Positions 52,222 to 60,612 are shown, counted from the stretch's first letter. The stretch is DNA of 64,000 bases from Chloroflexota bacterium (GCA_021323855.1 JAJPKE010000009.1:124001-188000); one strand, 5' to 3'. A program made the numbers and translations. Notes: generated by a model from the letters alone, not told the origin.

Positions 52222-53359
52222 CCCTATCGAGCAACAGCTAGCCGATCTGGCGCACCAGGGCGCAGGCATGGCGCGTATCGCCCATTGGTGCGCGACCCTG
52301 CTCGTTATCCTCTTCAGCGCCGGTAGCCTTGTGGCGCTGGGCACGGATGCGCTCAACGCGATCTTGCTGCAATGGCAGCAGGCACATGGAGTAGACGTGC
52401 CAGATACCATCAGCGTCGCCGTGAGTACGCTCATGGTCCTCTGTATGGATACCGGCCTGATCTATGCCGCGTCCATGCTGCGCGTGCTGTCTACGCGGCG
52501 CGCGAACTGGTCTGAACGCTGGCTGCACGTCGGCGTGATGGTAGTGGTGTCGCTCTTAGAGAGTGGCACCTACTGGTACATGTCTGTGCGGTTCGAGCGT
52601 CCGGCTGCCGTGGCAGCCAGCGCGCTCATCATCGCGCGCGCCGTCGCCGCGCCTCTCCTGGCGGTCTACCTCAGCATGGCGCGGCCATTGCCGATCACCA
52701 GCCGCGACATACTCGCACAGGCAGAGATGGCGAGCGGCGCCGGTGTGCTGCGTGATGTTGCCGCCGCCGCCAATGATCGCGCCGCGCCACTCGCGCGCAA
52801 GATGCGCCTGTATGGAGCCTCAGCCGTCATGACGCCAGCAGATCGCACGCGGCTCGATAGTATGATCGCCGCCGTGATGGAGCCTACAGACGCAGCTACC
52901 CCTATCACAACACCAGATGCCGCGCTGGTGCCTGCTGACGGCCAGCACACAGCGCCACAGGATGACCCACAGCCGCCCGCGCCTGATACTCCACCAACCA
53001 ACGGCGGTACACCAGTGCCAGTGCCCACAGAGCCAGCGGAGCCACCTGTGCGCACACCGCGCAAGAAGCCGGCGCCGGTGATCCGCTTGACGCCAGATCG
53101 CCAGCCACGCAAGACCGCCGCACGCGGGCAGAACAAAGGTTCTAACACCAGTGCGAACGGACGCCGGGTGCGGACGGCCACCAGCACGGAGAGCTACGAG
53201 GCGCAGGCCCGCGCGGCGTTCGCGGCTGGCGCAACCACGATAGGCAAAATGCAACGCTCGACCGGCATGGGCAGGACCGCCGCCGCCTCATGGGTCCGCA
53301 TGCTGAAGGCCGAGGTTGCCCAGCAGGCGACATCACCACGTGAGGAGGCTGTGCAATGA
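52139..53359 (+). CDS. Membrane protein with C-terminal helix-turn-helix
   Basis: 406 residues. N-terminal about four hydrophobic segments (near 42-62, 84-108, 128-150, 156-180), with cytoplasmic remainder: a Pro/Thr/Ala-rich linker (about 235-320), a basic region and, near residues 355-395, an HTH-like segment FAAGATTIGKMQRSTGMGRTAAASWVRMLKAE, quoted in part. This membrane-plus-HTH design is known from DUF2637-type proteins of actinobacterial mobile elements. It could tether element DNA to the membrane or act as a regulator. Starts within TAATG of the previous peptide. Confidence 0.6.
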   Translation: MEPMNQTNGAASPSLLAHLRSWLRGQRDPIEQQLADLAHQGAGMARIAHWCATLLVILFSAGSLVALGTDALNAILLQWQQAHGVDVPDTISVAVSTLMVLCMDTGLIYAASMLRVLSTRRANWSERWLHVGVMVVVSLLESGTYWYMSVRFERPAAVAASALIIARAVAAPLLAVYLSMARPLPITSRDILAQAEMASGAGVLRDVAAAANDRAAPLARKMRLYGASAVMTPADRTRLDSMIAAVMEPTDAATPITTPDAALVPADGQHTAPQDDPQPPAPDTPPTNGGTPVPVPTEPAEPPVRTPRKKPAPVIRLTPDRQPRKTAARGQNKGSNTSANGRRVRTATSTESYEAQARAAFAAGATTIGKMQRSTGMGRTAAASWVRMLKAEVAQQATSPREEAVQ

Positions 53360-53604
53360 GAGAGGGCAAGAGCAGAGATCGCGCCGCGCGTTGGCAGTCT
53401 CAGCACGAGGAGCAACAGCGGATAGATGAGCCACTGACACAGACACAGCAGCTACCGCCGGCAGCGCATGACCTGATCGGCTGGTGTCGTAGCTGTCAAC
53501 GGTTCCGATTGCGGAGCGAGTGCCGGCAAGTTCTCCGTGAGGAATGTTGCCTCTATGCCTGCCGGACCTGCAACACCACCATAGACGAGTCCGGCTTGTT
53601 CTGA
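53356..53604 (+). CDS. Zinc-ribbon-like small protein
   Basis: 82 residues. CRSCQRF and CRTCN pairs (about residues 44-47 and 69-72) plus a central CRQ/CC suggest a four-cysteine zinc ribbon. ATGA overlap with the membrane/HTH gene indicates coupling. No function assigned. Confidence 0.55.
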   Translation: MREGKSRDRAARWQSQHEEQQRIDEPLTQTQQLPPAAHDLIGWCRSCQRFRLRSECRQVLREECCLYACRTCNTTIDESGLF

Positions 53605-54081
53605 CCGGACGCTCATTCTGGCCGCTCCTCATGAGTCCACATGATCTGCGGCCATTTCATTTGTCAGGCACCGCTCAAACGTTGTGGCGGCTGTAGTGAG
53701 GTTCGGGCACGTCGCCAATGTATCTACGCGAAAGTCCTAATCACAGGAGTTCTCGCCTATTCCACCTGCTGTCCCATACTCGATTATCGTCAAGTGGCGG
53801 ACTGGTGAGTATTGAAATGGTAGACAGGCACAGCGCAAGGAACGCTATGCCAGAACCGATGAGCGTTGTGCTAGAAAACAAGGGCGATTAGCGGCAAAAG
53901 CGATGGGTTATAGTAGGAGTGTAGGGTACACAATGACGCAGCATGGTACACCACACAGCAGCGGATGGGTATTGGATGATGAGCAGCGCGGGCAGTCTCC
54001 CGCAAAGAAGGTGAGCGCGTGGCAAGACCTACGACCATTTCGAGCTTGAAGACCAACACAGGAGCAACAGGAGGCGACACG
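53605..54081. other. Non-coding gap inside the element
   Basis: 477 bp. No gene with a convincing start was found. Small open frames exist (for example 53933-54049, 38 codons, weak RBS). GTTATAGTAGG and several TGAC motifs are seen, but no clear promoter. The gap may hold a regulatory or transcript boundary before the excisionase-like gene. Confidence 0.5.
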
Positions 54082-54360
54082 ATGAAGAACCACAACCGCA
54101 GCGCCAGCAGCGCCACAACCGCAGCGACAGGCAGCGCGCCCATTTCATTACCGCCGACACCACCGACGCGATTGCTTTTGACGATAGAGCAAGCCGCACA
54201 CGCGCTCTCTATCTCACGCACGCAGTGCTACCGACTGGTGAACCGCAAGGTACTCAAAAGCGTGCTGGTGGGGCACTTGCGCCGTGTGACGCTCGCGGAA
54301 ATCGAGCGATACATCAGCGAGTTGTCAGAGGACGACAATGGCGGAGGGACAGCGGCGTAA
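54082..54360 (+). CDS. Excisionase-family HTH protein
   Basis: 92 residues from the ATG at 54082, which has AGGAGG 7 nt upstream (an ATG at 54019 lacks one). Second half: LTIEQAAHALSISRTQCYRLVNRKVLKSVLVGHLRRVTLAEIERYI, quoted in part; this is the HTH_17/MerR-like excisionase fold. N-terminal 38 residues are Ala/Ser/Thr-rich. Candidate recombination directionality factor, or replication regulator of the element. Confidence 0.72.
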   Translation: MKNHNRSASSATTAATGSAPISLPPTPPTRLLLTIEQAAHALSISRTQCYRLVNRKVLKSVLVGHLRRVTLAEIERYISELSEDDNGGGTAA

Positions 54361-54667
54361 CATGGCAGCGCAGACAAAAGGAGGACGCCGCTCAACATGT
54401 GGGCAAGACACGAGCGGCGTCCCAAAACTCCCCGGGCGGCGGAAGCAACACAAAACCTATAGTATGACCCTCACTCACAGTATAGCATGTGCTGAGCGCG
54501 CCTGCGAGGCGAACGTACTCCTTGCCCATGACCTTGCCTGCTGGGCAGCGCGCGAGCAACGCGCCAACACCGCGCGGCTCGCCACTGATGCCTACGCGAT
54601 AGCCTCAGCCAGTCACGCGCTGTTGGAAGAGCTACACGACTCGCTAGAAACGGCGGTGGAACCATGA
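54338..54667 (+). CDS. Small helical protein of unknown function
   Basis: 109 residues if the ATG at 54338 is used; ATGs at 54362 and 54464 are alternatives. Its end overlaps the primase gene (ATGA at 54664). The second half is a predicted helix rich in Ala and Leu with two Cys (CAERACEANVL). No named domain. Confidence 0.45.
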   Translation: MAEGQRRNMAAQTKGGRRSTCGQDTSGVPKLPGRRKQHKTYSMTLTHSIACAERACEANVLLAHDLACWAAREQRANTARLATDAYAIASASHALLEELHDSLETAVEP

Positions 54668-57447
54668 GTAACTCGGTTAGCCCCTCACAGCGATTCACGC
54701 GCCGCCAACCCTGCCCGATCTGTGGGGGGCATGCCGATCTGCCCCAAGGCAAGGGCGTGCGCTGCGCGGGCTTTCTCTCCGCTGACGGGGAGTATGCCCA
54801 GTGTACGCGCGAAGAGTACGCCGGTGTTCTGCCGCTTGATGAGCGCGTGATGCCAGCGGCCTATAGACATAAGCTGCATGGGCCGTGCAACTGCGGCAAG
54901 CTGCATGATCCGGTGCTTGGTCCAGCGTGCCCACCGTCAACACCTGCAACACCTGCAACACCTGCAACACCTGCAACACCTGCAACACCTGTTGAGCAGC
55001 CGATCAATACCCTGTCCTATCGCCTGCTTGCTGCTGACGGCGCGCTAATGGGTGTTCATGTACGGAAAGAGTTTGCTGACGGGCATAAGAAGATGTCTTG
55101 GCAGCAACACAATGGCCGCAGTTCGCTCGATATGCCGCTCTATGGGCTACCAGGGCTGTTACAGGCGTCGCCAACCACTTTGGTCTATGTCTGCGAGGGT
55201 GAGAAGGCAACCGATGCCTTGATACAGGCCGGCGCATTGGCAGTGGGGACTGTCACCGGCGCCGGCACGGTCAGGCAAGATGGCACGATCACCGCCAATA
55301 TGCCCTGTAATGCCAGCCTGCGCCCGCTCATTGGGCATCAGGTGGTGTTATGGCCCGATCATGACGCGGTAGGCGTTGCGCATATGCAGAAACTCGCAGA
55401 TCGTCTTGTGGCGTTAGGCGCGGAGCCTCCGCGCTGGGTGATCTGGCCGGATGCGCCGGCAAAGGGCGATGCTGCTGATTATCTGGCCGCTGGGGGGACC
55501 ATCGAGCAGTTGGCAGCGCTGATATCTGACGTGCCGCCGACTGCGCAAGAGGACACCAGCCAGGAGGAACCCCAAGAGAAGAAGGAGGGCAAAGCAGAGC
55601 GCGGGCCGTCGCAAGCGACCTTACTCATGGCGTATGCGAGTGAAGCCACGCTCTTCCATGATCCCGACGGCGTGACCTGGGCTACTATTCCTGTAGGCAC
55701 CCATCGGGAAACGCATCGCCTCGCTTCTAAAGACTTCAAGCGGTGGCTTGGTAGACGACTCTACCAAGAGAAGCGAGTCACGGCAGGCGCACAGGCAGTC
55801 AATGATGCACTACTGGTACTTGATGGCATCGCCGCCAATGATGGCCCTACCCATCGCGTCTATACCCGGCTTGCCGAATGTGACGGCGCGATCTATCTTG
55901 ATCTGGCTGATAATGAGTGGCAGGCGGTGAAGGTCACAGCACACGGTTGGCAGGTGGTGAGTAGCGATGCTGTGCCTGTCAAGTTCCGGCGTCCCAAAGG
56001 CATGCTACCATTGCCAGCACCAACACGCGGCGGCTGCCTTGATGCGCTACGGTCGTTTGTCAATGTGCAGAGTGAAGAGGACTGGCGGCTTATCATCGCA
56101 TGGCTACTGGCGGCACTGCATCCCGTTCAATATCAGCCAGGTCTCGCCATCCCCTTCCCTTTCCCTGTCTTGGCGCTTTCCGGGGAGATGGGCAGCGCCA
56201 AGACGACGCTCGCCAGAGTATTGCGGGCGCTGGTTGACCCCAACACCGCGCCAGTACGAGCAGAGCCAAAAGAGTTGCGCGATCTGGCCGTCTCTGCTCA
56301 CAACTCGTGGGCGCTGGTATTCGATAATCTCTCTCATCTTCCTCAGTGGCTCTCTGATGCGCTCTGCCGGCTTTCCACCGGCGGCGGGAACGCTTATCGC
56401 ACCCATTATGAGAACGATGAAGAGACGATCTTCGATGCCCAGCGGCCTATCATCCTCACAGGCATTGAAGAACTAGCGACCAAAGGGGACTTAGTAGATC
56501 GTGCCATTCTGGTACACCTTGCTGCTATCCCTGATGAGAAGCGGCGCCCTGAGTCGCACTTCTGGAGCGAGTTCACCAACGCGCACGCTGGCATCTTAGG
56601 CGCACTCCTTGATGCAGTAGCCGGCGCGCTGGCGGCGTTACCACAGACGACCCATGATGCCCTTCCCAGAATGGCAGACTTCGCGTTGTGGATCACAGCG
56701 GCGGAAAAAACGCTAGGCTGGCAGGCGGGCGACTTTATGAAAGCCTATCAAGCCAACCGCGAAGGAGCCAATAGCATCAGCTTGGAAAGCTCGCCGGTTG
56801 CAGAGCGCCTGATGACCTTTATGGAGCAACAAGCAGAATGGAACGGCACTGCCACAGAGTTATACGACGCGCTGACGCCTAAGCCAGAAGATGGGAAGCC
56901 GCAACGCTTCCCTACCGGCTGGCCTAAGAACGCCAGAGGGCTGTCTGGCACATTGAAGCGTCTAGCACCCAACTTGCGCCGTGTTGGTATCACTATCGAG
57001 CATTACCAAGAGGGTGATAAGAATCACACGCGCAAGGTCAGAGTAACTCTGAATAATATGTCGCCGGAAAATGCGTCCGATGCGTCCGATGCGTCCGAAG
57101 AACATGCAAAGCCTGAAAATATCAGGGCTGATGACACGCTCGTTTCGGACGCAACTTCGGACGCAAAACGATCTTCGGACGCAAACGATTCGCTTTCGGA
57201 CGCACATCGGACGCAAAATGAAACGCGCGCCACGCCAGAATACAAGCCAGTTTCGGACGCATCGGACGCATCGGACGCAAATTCACGCGCACTTTCACAT
57301 AATGGACATGGGTATGTCCCTGCCTGGAAATCGCGCTATGAAGAGTTGCGTCGGTTGGGGTATGCGGAAAGGGAGGCGCTCGCCTTTGCCATGAAGGAAA
57401 GTAACGCCCGCGCTGCTGTCCCTCAACTTCGGCAGGAAGGAGCATAG
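54664..57447 (+). CDS. Primase-helicase-like replication protein
   Basis: 927 residues. N-terminal Zn-ribbon of primase type (CPICGG, residues 17-22, then a paired CAGFL and CNCGK); a TPATPA linker (about 93-108); a TOPRIM-like nuclease/primase segment (LVYVCEGEKATDAL near 172, VVLWPDHDAVG near 229); an acidic linker; then an ATPase with Walker A GEMGSAKT (residues 507-514), WALVFDNLS (Walker B-like) and an HTH-type C-domain. The last 130 residues are Ser/Asp/Ala repeats encoded by a clustered DNA repeat. Probably unwinds and primes the excised element. Largest gene of the element. Confidence 0.72.
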   Translation: MSNSVSPSQRFTRRQPCPICGGHADLPQGKGVRCAGFLSADGEYAQCTREEYAGVLPLDERVMPAAYRHKLHGPCNCGKLHDPVLGPACPPSTPATPATPATPATPATPVEQPINTLSYRLLAADGALMGVHVRKEFADGHKKMSWQQHNGRSSLDMPLYGLPGLLQASPTTLVYVCEGEKATDALIQAGALAVGTVTGAGTVRQDGTITANMPCNASLRPLIGHQVVLWPDHDAVGVAHMQKLADRLVALGAEPPRWVIWPDAPAKGDAADYLAAGGTIEQLAALISDVPPTAQEDTSQEEPQEKKEGKAERGPSQATLLMAYASEATLFHDPDGVTWATIPVGTHRETHRLASKDFKRWLGRRLYQEKRVTAGAQAVNDALLVLDGIAANDGPTHRVYTRLAECDGAIYLDLADNEWQAVKVTAHGWQVVSSDAVPVKFRRPKGMLPLPAPTRGGCLDALRSFVNVQSEEDWRLIIAWLLAALHPVQYQPGLAIPFPFPVLALSGEMGSAKTTLARVLRALVDPNTAPVRAEPKELRDLAVSAHNSWALVFDNLSHLPQWLSDALCRLSTGGGNAYRTHYENDEETIFDAQRPIILTGIEELATKGDLVDRAILVHLAAIPDEKRRPESHFWSEFTNAHAGILGALLDAVAGALAALPQTTHDALPRMADFALWITAAEKTLGWQAGDFMKAYQANREGANSISLESSPVAERLMTFMEQQAEWNGTATELYDALTPKPEDGKPQRFPTGWPKNARGLSGTLKRLAPNLRRVGITIEHYQEGDKNHTRKVRVTLNNMSPENASDASDASEEHAKPENIRADDTLVSDATSDAKRSSDANDSLSDAHRTQNETRATPEYKPVSDASDASDANSRALSHNGHGYVPAWKSRYEELRRLGYAEREALAFAMKESNARAAVPQLRQEGA
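54941..54985 (+). repeat. 9-bp in-frame tandem repeat (TPA linker)
   Basis: Five exact copies of CACCTGCAA in tandem, then a degenerate sixth. It encodes a Thr-Pro-Ala linker between the Zn-ribbon and TOPRIM parts of the primase. Confidence 0.9.
57072..57279. repeat. Iteron-like cluster of TCGGACGCA / TGCGTCCGA
   Basis: Three tandem TGCGTCCGA (57072-57098) followed by eight exact copies of its reverse complement TCGGACGCA (starts 57145, 57157, 57175, 57196, 57207, 57253, 57262, 57271). Both orientations encode Ser-Asp-Ala in the same frame. It lies in the 3' end of the primase gene, where replication origins of mobile elements are often found. Confidence 0.85.
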
Positions 57448-57451
57448 AGGC

Positions 57452-57712
57452 ATGAGTCATATGAGTAGCCGCCAGCAGGCGCACGAACGCGCACAGAAGG
57501 CGATCCGCTTTGCCGACGGCGGTGTCTCCTGGGACATGATTACGGATGCGCTGGGCTATGCCTCGCCAGCGAGTGCGCGCGGCTGTGTCCGCTACGAACG
57601 CCGCCGGCAGACTGCGCAGATACTGTACTTCCCAGTGTGGCGTACCCGGCGCTGGCAAGAAGAGAACGACAACAACAACAACGACTTCTTCCCCTGGCCG
57701 CCGGCCTCATAA
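57452..57712 (+). CDS. Small HTH-like protein
   Basis: 86 residues. GVSWDMITDALGYASPASARGCVRYERRR (about residues 26-54, quoted as landmark) resembles a helix-turn-helix of a DNA-binding or small-terminase-like protein; the tail is Asn-rich and aromatic. RBS AGAGG precedes the ATG, four bases after the primase stop. No certain family. Confidence 0.5.
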   Translation: MSHMSSRQQAHERAQKAIRFADGGVSWDMITDALGYASPASARGCVRYERRRQTAQILYFPVWRTRRWQEENDNNNNDFFPWPPAS

Positions 57713-57798
57713 CCAGCGCCGTAGCGATCAGCATAGCCGTAGTCGGGCTTGCTGGAGGCAGGCAGAATGAGGATAGTTAGGAGACAGGAAACGCAGCC

Positions 57799-58191
57799 AT
57801 GAGTACCACGAGCGAAACAGGCGAAAAGCGCCAGCCGTGCGCAGCGGTCAGGAAAGACGGCACCCAGTGTAAGGGCAACGCAACGGCAAACAGCCCCTAT
57901 TGCTTCGCCCATACGCCGGATGCGAACGCCAACCGGGCGAAAGGCGGGCGGGCCACGCGCAAGAGCGAACGGGCCGCGCGGCTGTTGCCGGTGCGTATGC
58001 AGCCCGTCTCGGCGCTGCTCTCGACGGCGTTGCAAGAAGTCTACGATGGCAAGCTGGAGCCAAAGCAGGCGTCAGCAATGGCGGCGCTCGCCTCGGCACT
58101 CTGCCGGATCTATCAGGTGAGTGAGTTCGAGGAAAGAATCAGACATTTAGAGCAGATCGTGAATACCACGACAGAAAGGAACGCGGGATGA
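57799..58191 (+). CDS. Small zinc-binding protein, DUF5763-like
   Basis: 130 residues. N-terminal Cys cluster CAAVRKDGTQCKGNA...YCFAH (Cx8C...CxxH, about 13-37) is a small zinc-binding pattern seen in DUF5763-type proteins of mobile elements. Rest: basic helix then an Ala/Leu helix with a coiled-coil end (FEERIRHLEQIVNT). ATGA overlap with the following gene. DNA-binding accessory is a guess. Confidence 0.55.
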   Translation: MSTTSETGEKRQPCAAVRKDGTQCKGNATANSPYCFAHTPDANANRAKGGRATRKSERAARLLPVRMQPVSALLSTALQEVYDGKLEPKQASAMAALASALCRIYQVSEFEERIRHLEQIVNTTTERNAG

Positions 58192-58460
58192 GCAACAACT
58201 GGGATACGCGCTTGAAGCGCCTGGAGCAGCACACCCCAGGCGCACAGCGGGAAGCCTACCGCGAATACCTGGCGGCATTCTTCGCCAGCGAGCAGTACGA
58301 CGGCCACCGGCGCACCATCATTGAGGCGCTTTCTGGCGAGATGCCAGTCTACGACTTCAACCACGAGGACACGCACTATCACATCGAGTGGCACCACCGC
58401 GCACAGGGCGGGGCGCCGTGGGTCATCATCTGCGCCACGCTGATATGGGATGCGGTTTAG
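58188..58460 (+). CDS. Small hypothetical protein
   Basis: 90 residues, soluble, with a helical N-terminus (DTRLKRLEQHTPG) and an aromatic/His-rich end (YDFNHEDTHYHIEWHHRA). Overlaps the previous gene by 4 bp (ATGA), so it is co-translated. Not recognised. Confidence 0.5.
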   Translation: MSNNWDTRLKRLEQHTPGAQREAYREYLAAFFASEQYDGHRRTIIEALSGEMPVYDFNHEDTHYHIEWHHRAQGGAPWVIICATLIWDAV

Positions 58461-58489
58461 GTCCAATAGCGGCACTCTGTACAAAGCAG

Positions 58490-58518
58490 TTGCAACTCAT
58501 ATACAGACGTGTTACACT
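58490..58518 (+). promoter_or_regulatory. Internal promoter before the coiled-coil gene
   Basis: TTGCAA (58490-58495) and TACACT (58513-58518) with 17-bp spacing, about 100 bp before the next gene. Would start a late or structural transcript separately from the replication block. Confidence 0.5.
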
Positions 58519-58618
58519 ATGAGCAGATAGCATACAAGCAGTTAAGCAGCGTTCCTGACTTCAACAGGGGCGCTGCTGAGCGAACTGTATGAACGGAGAC
58601 GGAAAGGACCGGGATAGT

Positions 58619-59554
58619 ATGACGAGTCCACTCTACCGCAAGCCAGCGCCACCCAGGCGCGAAGATGATGCCCACGCCAGCGCGCTGCGCAGCCGCCTGG
58701 AATCCCGACGGGCGCAGGCGCAGCGGCTGCCTGAAGTGCAAGCGCACATCCTGCTGATGATGCGCGCCCGGCTAGACGAGCTGGCAAAAGACGGCTGGCA
58801 CAACGATGCCTGGAAGTCACAGCGTGCCCTGGTGATACGCCAGCAAGCGCAAGCCGCGTTGGATGCTGCCGAAGAGTCGGCGATGGAGGCATTGGAAGAC
58901 GCGCGCAGCCAGGCGAGCCAAGCGGCAACACGCGACCCCGGCAGCATTCAGGAGCAACAGTTGCTCGAATTGCAGATCGGCAACGCCTGGATGAGCCTCC
59001 ACCAGTATCTGGAGTCGGCAGCGGCGGACCGTGATCCGCTGGCGGCACTGGAGCGCGTCGCCGACCGCATCACTGGCGATCGCGTGGCAGTCGAAGCCTT
59101 GCGTCGCTTCGGACAGGACTATGTTGCCTCGCGGTTTGGTGGGGAGACGAAACAGGTGCAGGAGCGCATCCAGGCGGTGCTCACGTCCGTCGCCGACCGC
59201 GCCGAGGCGCCTACCCTCACCCCGGTGCAAGTGGAGGCGCGGGCGATCTTGGCCGATATTGACCGGGGTCTCGCTCGCCTTCAGGTCAATAGTCAGCAGC
59301 TCCGCACCGAGATCAACGGCAAAGGGCAGGCAGCGGCGCTCGCCGAGTGGCAAGACGGCGCCGCGATCCGCTTCGGCGATCAACGGGGGCGATTCCCGGC
59401 GGAAGCAGTCACTGCGGCTTTCAGTGCTGAATCGAGAGCCTGGGCCATCGCAGCGCCGAAGGCATACCCACTGCTGGCTCAGCCGGCACAACCCGCCAAA
59501 CCGGACCTGTTAGAGCAGTTGGGTATGCAGCGAGCGACAGAGACATTCGGCTGA
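58619..59554 (+). CDS. Long helical/coiled-coil protein, possible phage structural protein
   Basis: 311 residues from the ATG at 58619 (AAAGGA 10 nt upstream; ATG at 58589 lacks an RBS). Mostly Ala/Arg/Glu/Gln-rich helices, coiled-coil prone, with no catalytic motif. Position ahead of the gp10-like and fibre genes fits a scaffold-like or minor structural protein, but this is inference. An inverted repeat spans its stop codon. Confidence 0.45.
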   Translation: MTSPLYRKPAPPRREDDAHASALRSRLESRRAQAQRLPEVQAHILLMMRARLDELAKDGWHNDAWKSQRALVIRQQAQAALDAAEESAMEALEDARSQASQAATRDPGSIQEQQLLELQIGNAWMSLHQYLESAAADRDPLAALERVADRITGDRVAVEALRRFGQDYVASRFGGETKQVQERIQAVLTSVADRAEAPTLTPVQVEARAILADIDRGLARLQVNSQQLRTEINGKGQAAALAEWQDGAAIRFGDQRGRFPAEAVTAAFSAESRAWAIAAPKAYPLLAQPAQPAKPDLLEQLGMQRATETFG

Positions 59555-59577
59555 TAAGGCACCAATGTCTCTGTCGC
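59534..59577. terminator. Strong hairpin spanning a stop codon
   Basis: Perfect 14-bp arms GCGACAGAGACATT (59534-59547) and AATGTCTCTGTCGC (59564-59577), 16-nt loop that includes the TGA at 59552. No T-run, so it may be a processing or stability element rather than a terminator. Confidence 0.6.
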
Positions 59578-59599
59578 GTAGCACAACGAAGCCTCACGA

Positions 59600-59611
59600 T
59601 TTCACGTGAAA
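59600..59611. promoter_or_regulatory. parS-like palindrome TTTCACGTGAAA
   Basis: A 12-bp perfect palindrome identical to the core of the bacterial ParB site parS (TGTTTCACGTGAAACA; 13 of 16 positions match here). It lies in the 107-bp gap between two element genes. No ParA/ParB gene is in the element. Confidence 0.6.
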
Positions 59612-59661
59612 CCATCACACGACAAGTAGGCATACATAGGCATAAGAAAGAAGATCAGCAC

Positions 59662-59940
59662 ATGGCAAAGAGTTTCCGACCAGCGGCGCGTCCGCAACGT
59701 ATCGCCTCGCCATCACAGCCCGATCCGGTGAGCCAGGCGCTTACTGATAGATACCGCGCGCAGCATGCCCAGGCGGGGCAGCCGGCGCCGCGCTCACCCC
59801 ACTTGGAGCAACAGGTTCAGGACAGTGCGAGTAGTGCGCCCGGTGTGGTTGGCAATATGAACGCGCCAACTTCGGTGACTTCGGTGACTTCGGTGACTTC
59901 GGTAGCGAACCAGTCGCCGACACATAGCGACGGAAAGTGA
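59662..59940 (+). CDS. Small hypothetical protein with TSV repeat tail
   Basis: 92 residues: basic, Pro/Gln/Ala-rich, low-complexity, with a Thr-Ser-Val repeat near the end from a 9-bp DNA repeat (about 59877-59906). No domain recognised. Probably unstructured. Confidence 0.45.
   Translation: MAKSFRPAARPQRIASPSQPDPVSQALTDRYRAQHAQAGQPAPRSPHLEQQVQDSASSAPGVVGNMNAPTSVTSVTSVTSVANQSPTHSDGK
59877..59906 (+). repeat. 9-bp in-frame tandem repeat (TSV)
   Basis: ACTTCGGTG repeated three times and a partial fourth, encoding Thr-Ser-Val. Confidence 0.85.
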
Positions 59941-59950
59941 GGCACCCGCG

Positions 59951-60181
59951 ATGCCCAACATCATCTATCAGCCAGGAGACCATGTGAAGGTTCTGGCCGG
60001 TGGCGCCGGCAATGTAGCGAATGCCGCTGCGCTGGCTGCACAACTCGACACTGCGCCAGTACTTGTGGTTGTGCGCCAGATGCCCTACGAGCCGGATCAC
60101 TACGAACTCAGCGATGGACACTTCTATCAAGACTCACACCTGCACCTCCTTGAGCGTGCGCTGGCGGCGGAGGTGCAGTGA
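59951..60181 (+). CDS. Small hypothetical protein
   Basis: 76 residues, soluble, mixed alpha/beta with a Gly-rich loop (VLAGGAGNVANAAALAAQ) and a C-terminal helix (LHLLERALAAEVQ). Its last base overlaps the start of the gp10-like gene. Probably a phage head-tail joining protein by position; not recognised by sequence. Confidence 0.5.
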   Translation: MPNIIYQPGDHVKVLAGGAGNVANAAALAAQLDTAPVLVVVRQMPYEPDHYELSDGHFYQDSHLHLLERALAAEVQ

Positions 60182-60612
60182 TGAGTGAGGGTGGATTCGA
60201 GGTGGTCTACAACCATCTGCCGGAGCTGGCCGCTGAAATCGAGAAGGTGGCGTCGCAACTGGTGCGCAAAGCCGCCTTTGACATCCAGGCGCTGGCACAG
60301 GATAACGCGCCGGTCGCCAGTGGCTTCCTCGAAGGTTCTATCTACACCGTCTCGAAGGGTGAAAGCACCTATTCGGCCATAAACACGTCGCTTGGCGATC
60401 CACTGCCAGAAGTGGAATCGCCCAGCGACGATACGACCGCCTATGTCGCCGTCGGCGCCGAGTATGGCATCTACGTGGAGCTGGGCACCAGCAAAATGGG
60501 CGCGCAGCCCTATTTGCTGCCTGCCGCCGATGCCGTGCGGCCCGCCTTCGAGGAGGCCATGTCGCGACTGGAAGCGGCGTTGGAGTTGGGAGGGTTGGCA
60601 GGTGGCGAATGA
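60181..60612 (+). CDS. HK97 gp10-like phage protein
   Basis: 143 residues. Typical gp10/tail-joining features: N-terminal helix (LPELAAEIEKVASQLVRKAAFDIQALAQDNAPVASGFL), then VAVGAEYGIYVELGTSKMGAQPYLLPAAD, where AEYGxYVELGT and the PYLLPA end mark the HK97-gp10 family. These proteins connect head and tail in siphoviruses. It is the only clear head/neck protein of the element. Starts inside the previous gene's stop. Confidence 0.8.
   Translation: MSEGGFEVVYNHLPELAAEIEKVASQLVRKAAFDIQALAQDNAPVASGFLEGSIYTVSKGESTYSAINTSLGDPLPEVESPSDDTTAYVAVGAEYGIYVELGTSKMGAQPYLLPAADAVRPAFEEAMSRLEAALELGGLAGGE

Noticed and set aside
53871..54221. A 116-codon minus-strand frame in the element gap.
   Set aside because: Overlaps the excisionase-like gene, no RBS; looks like chance.
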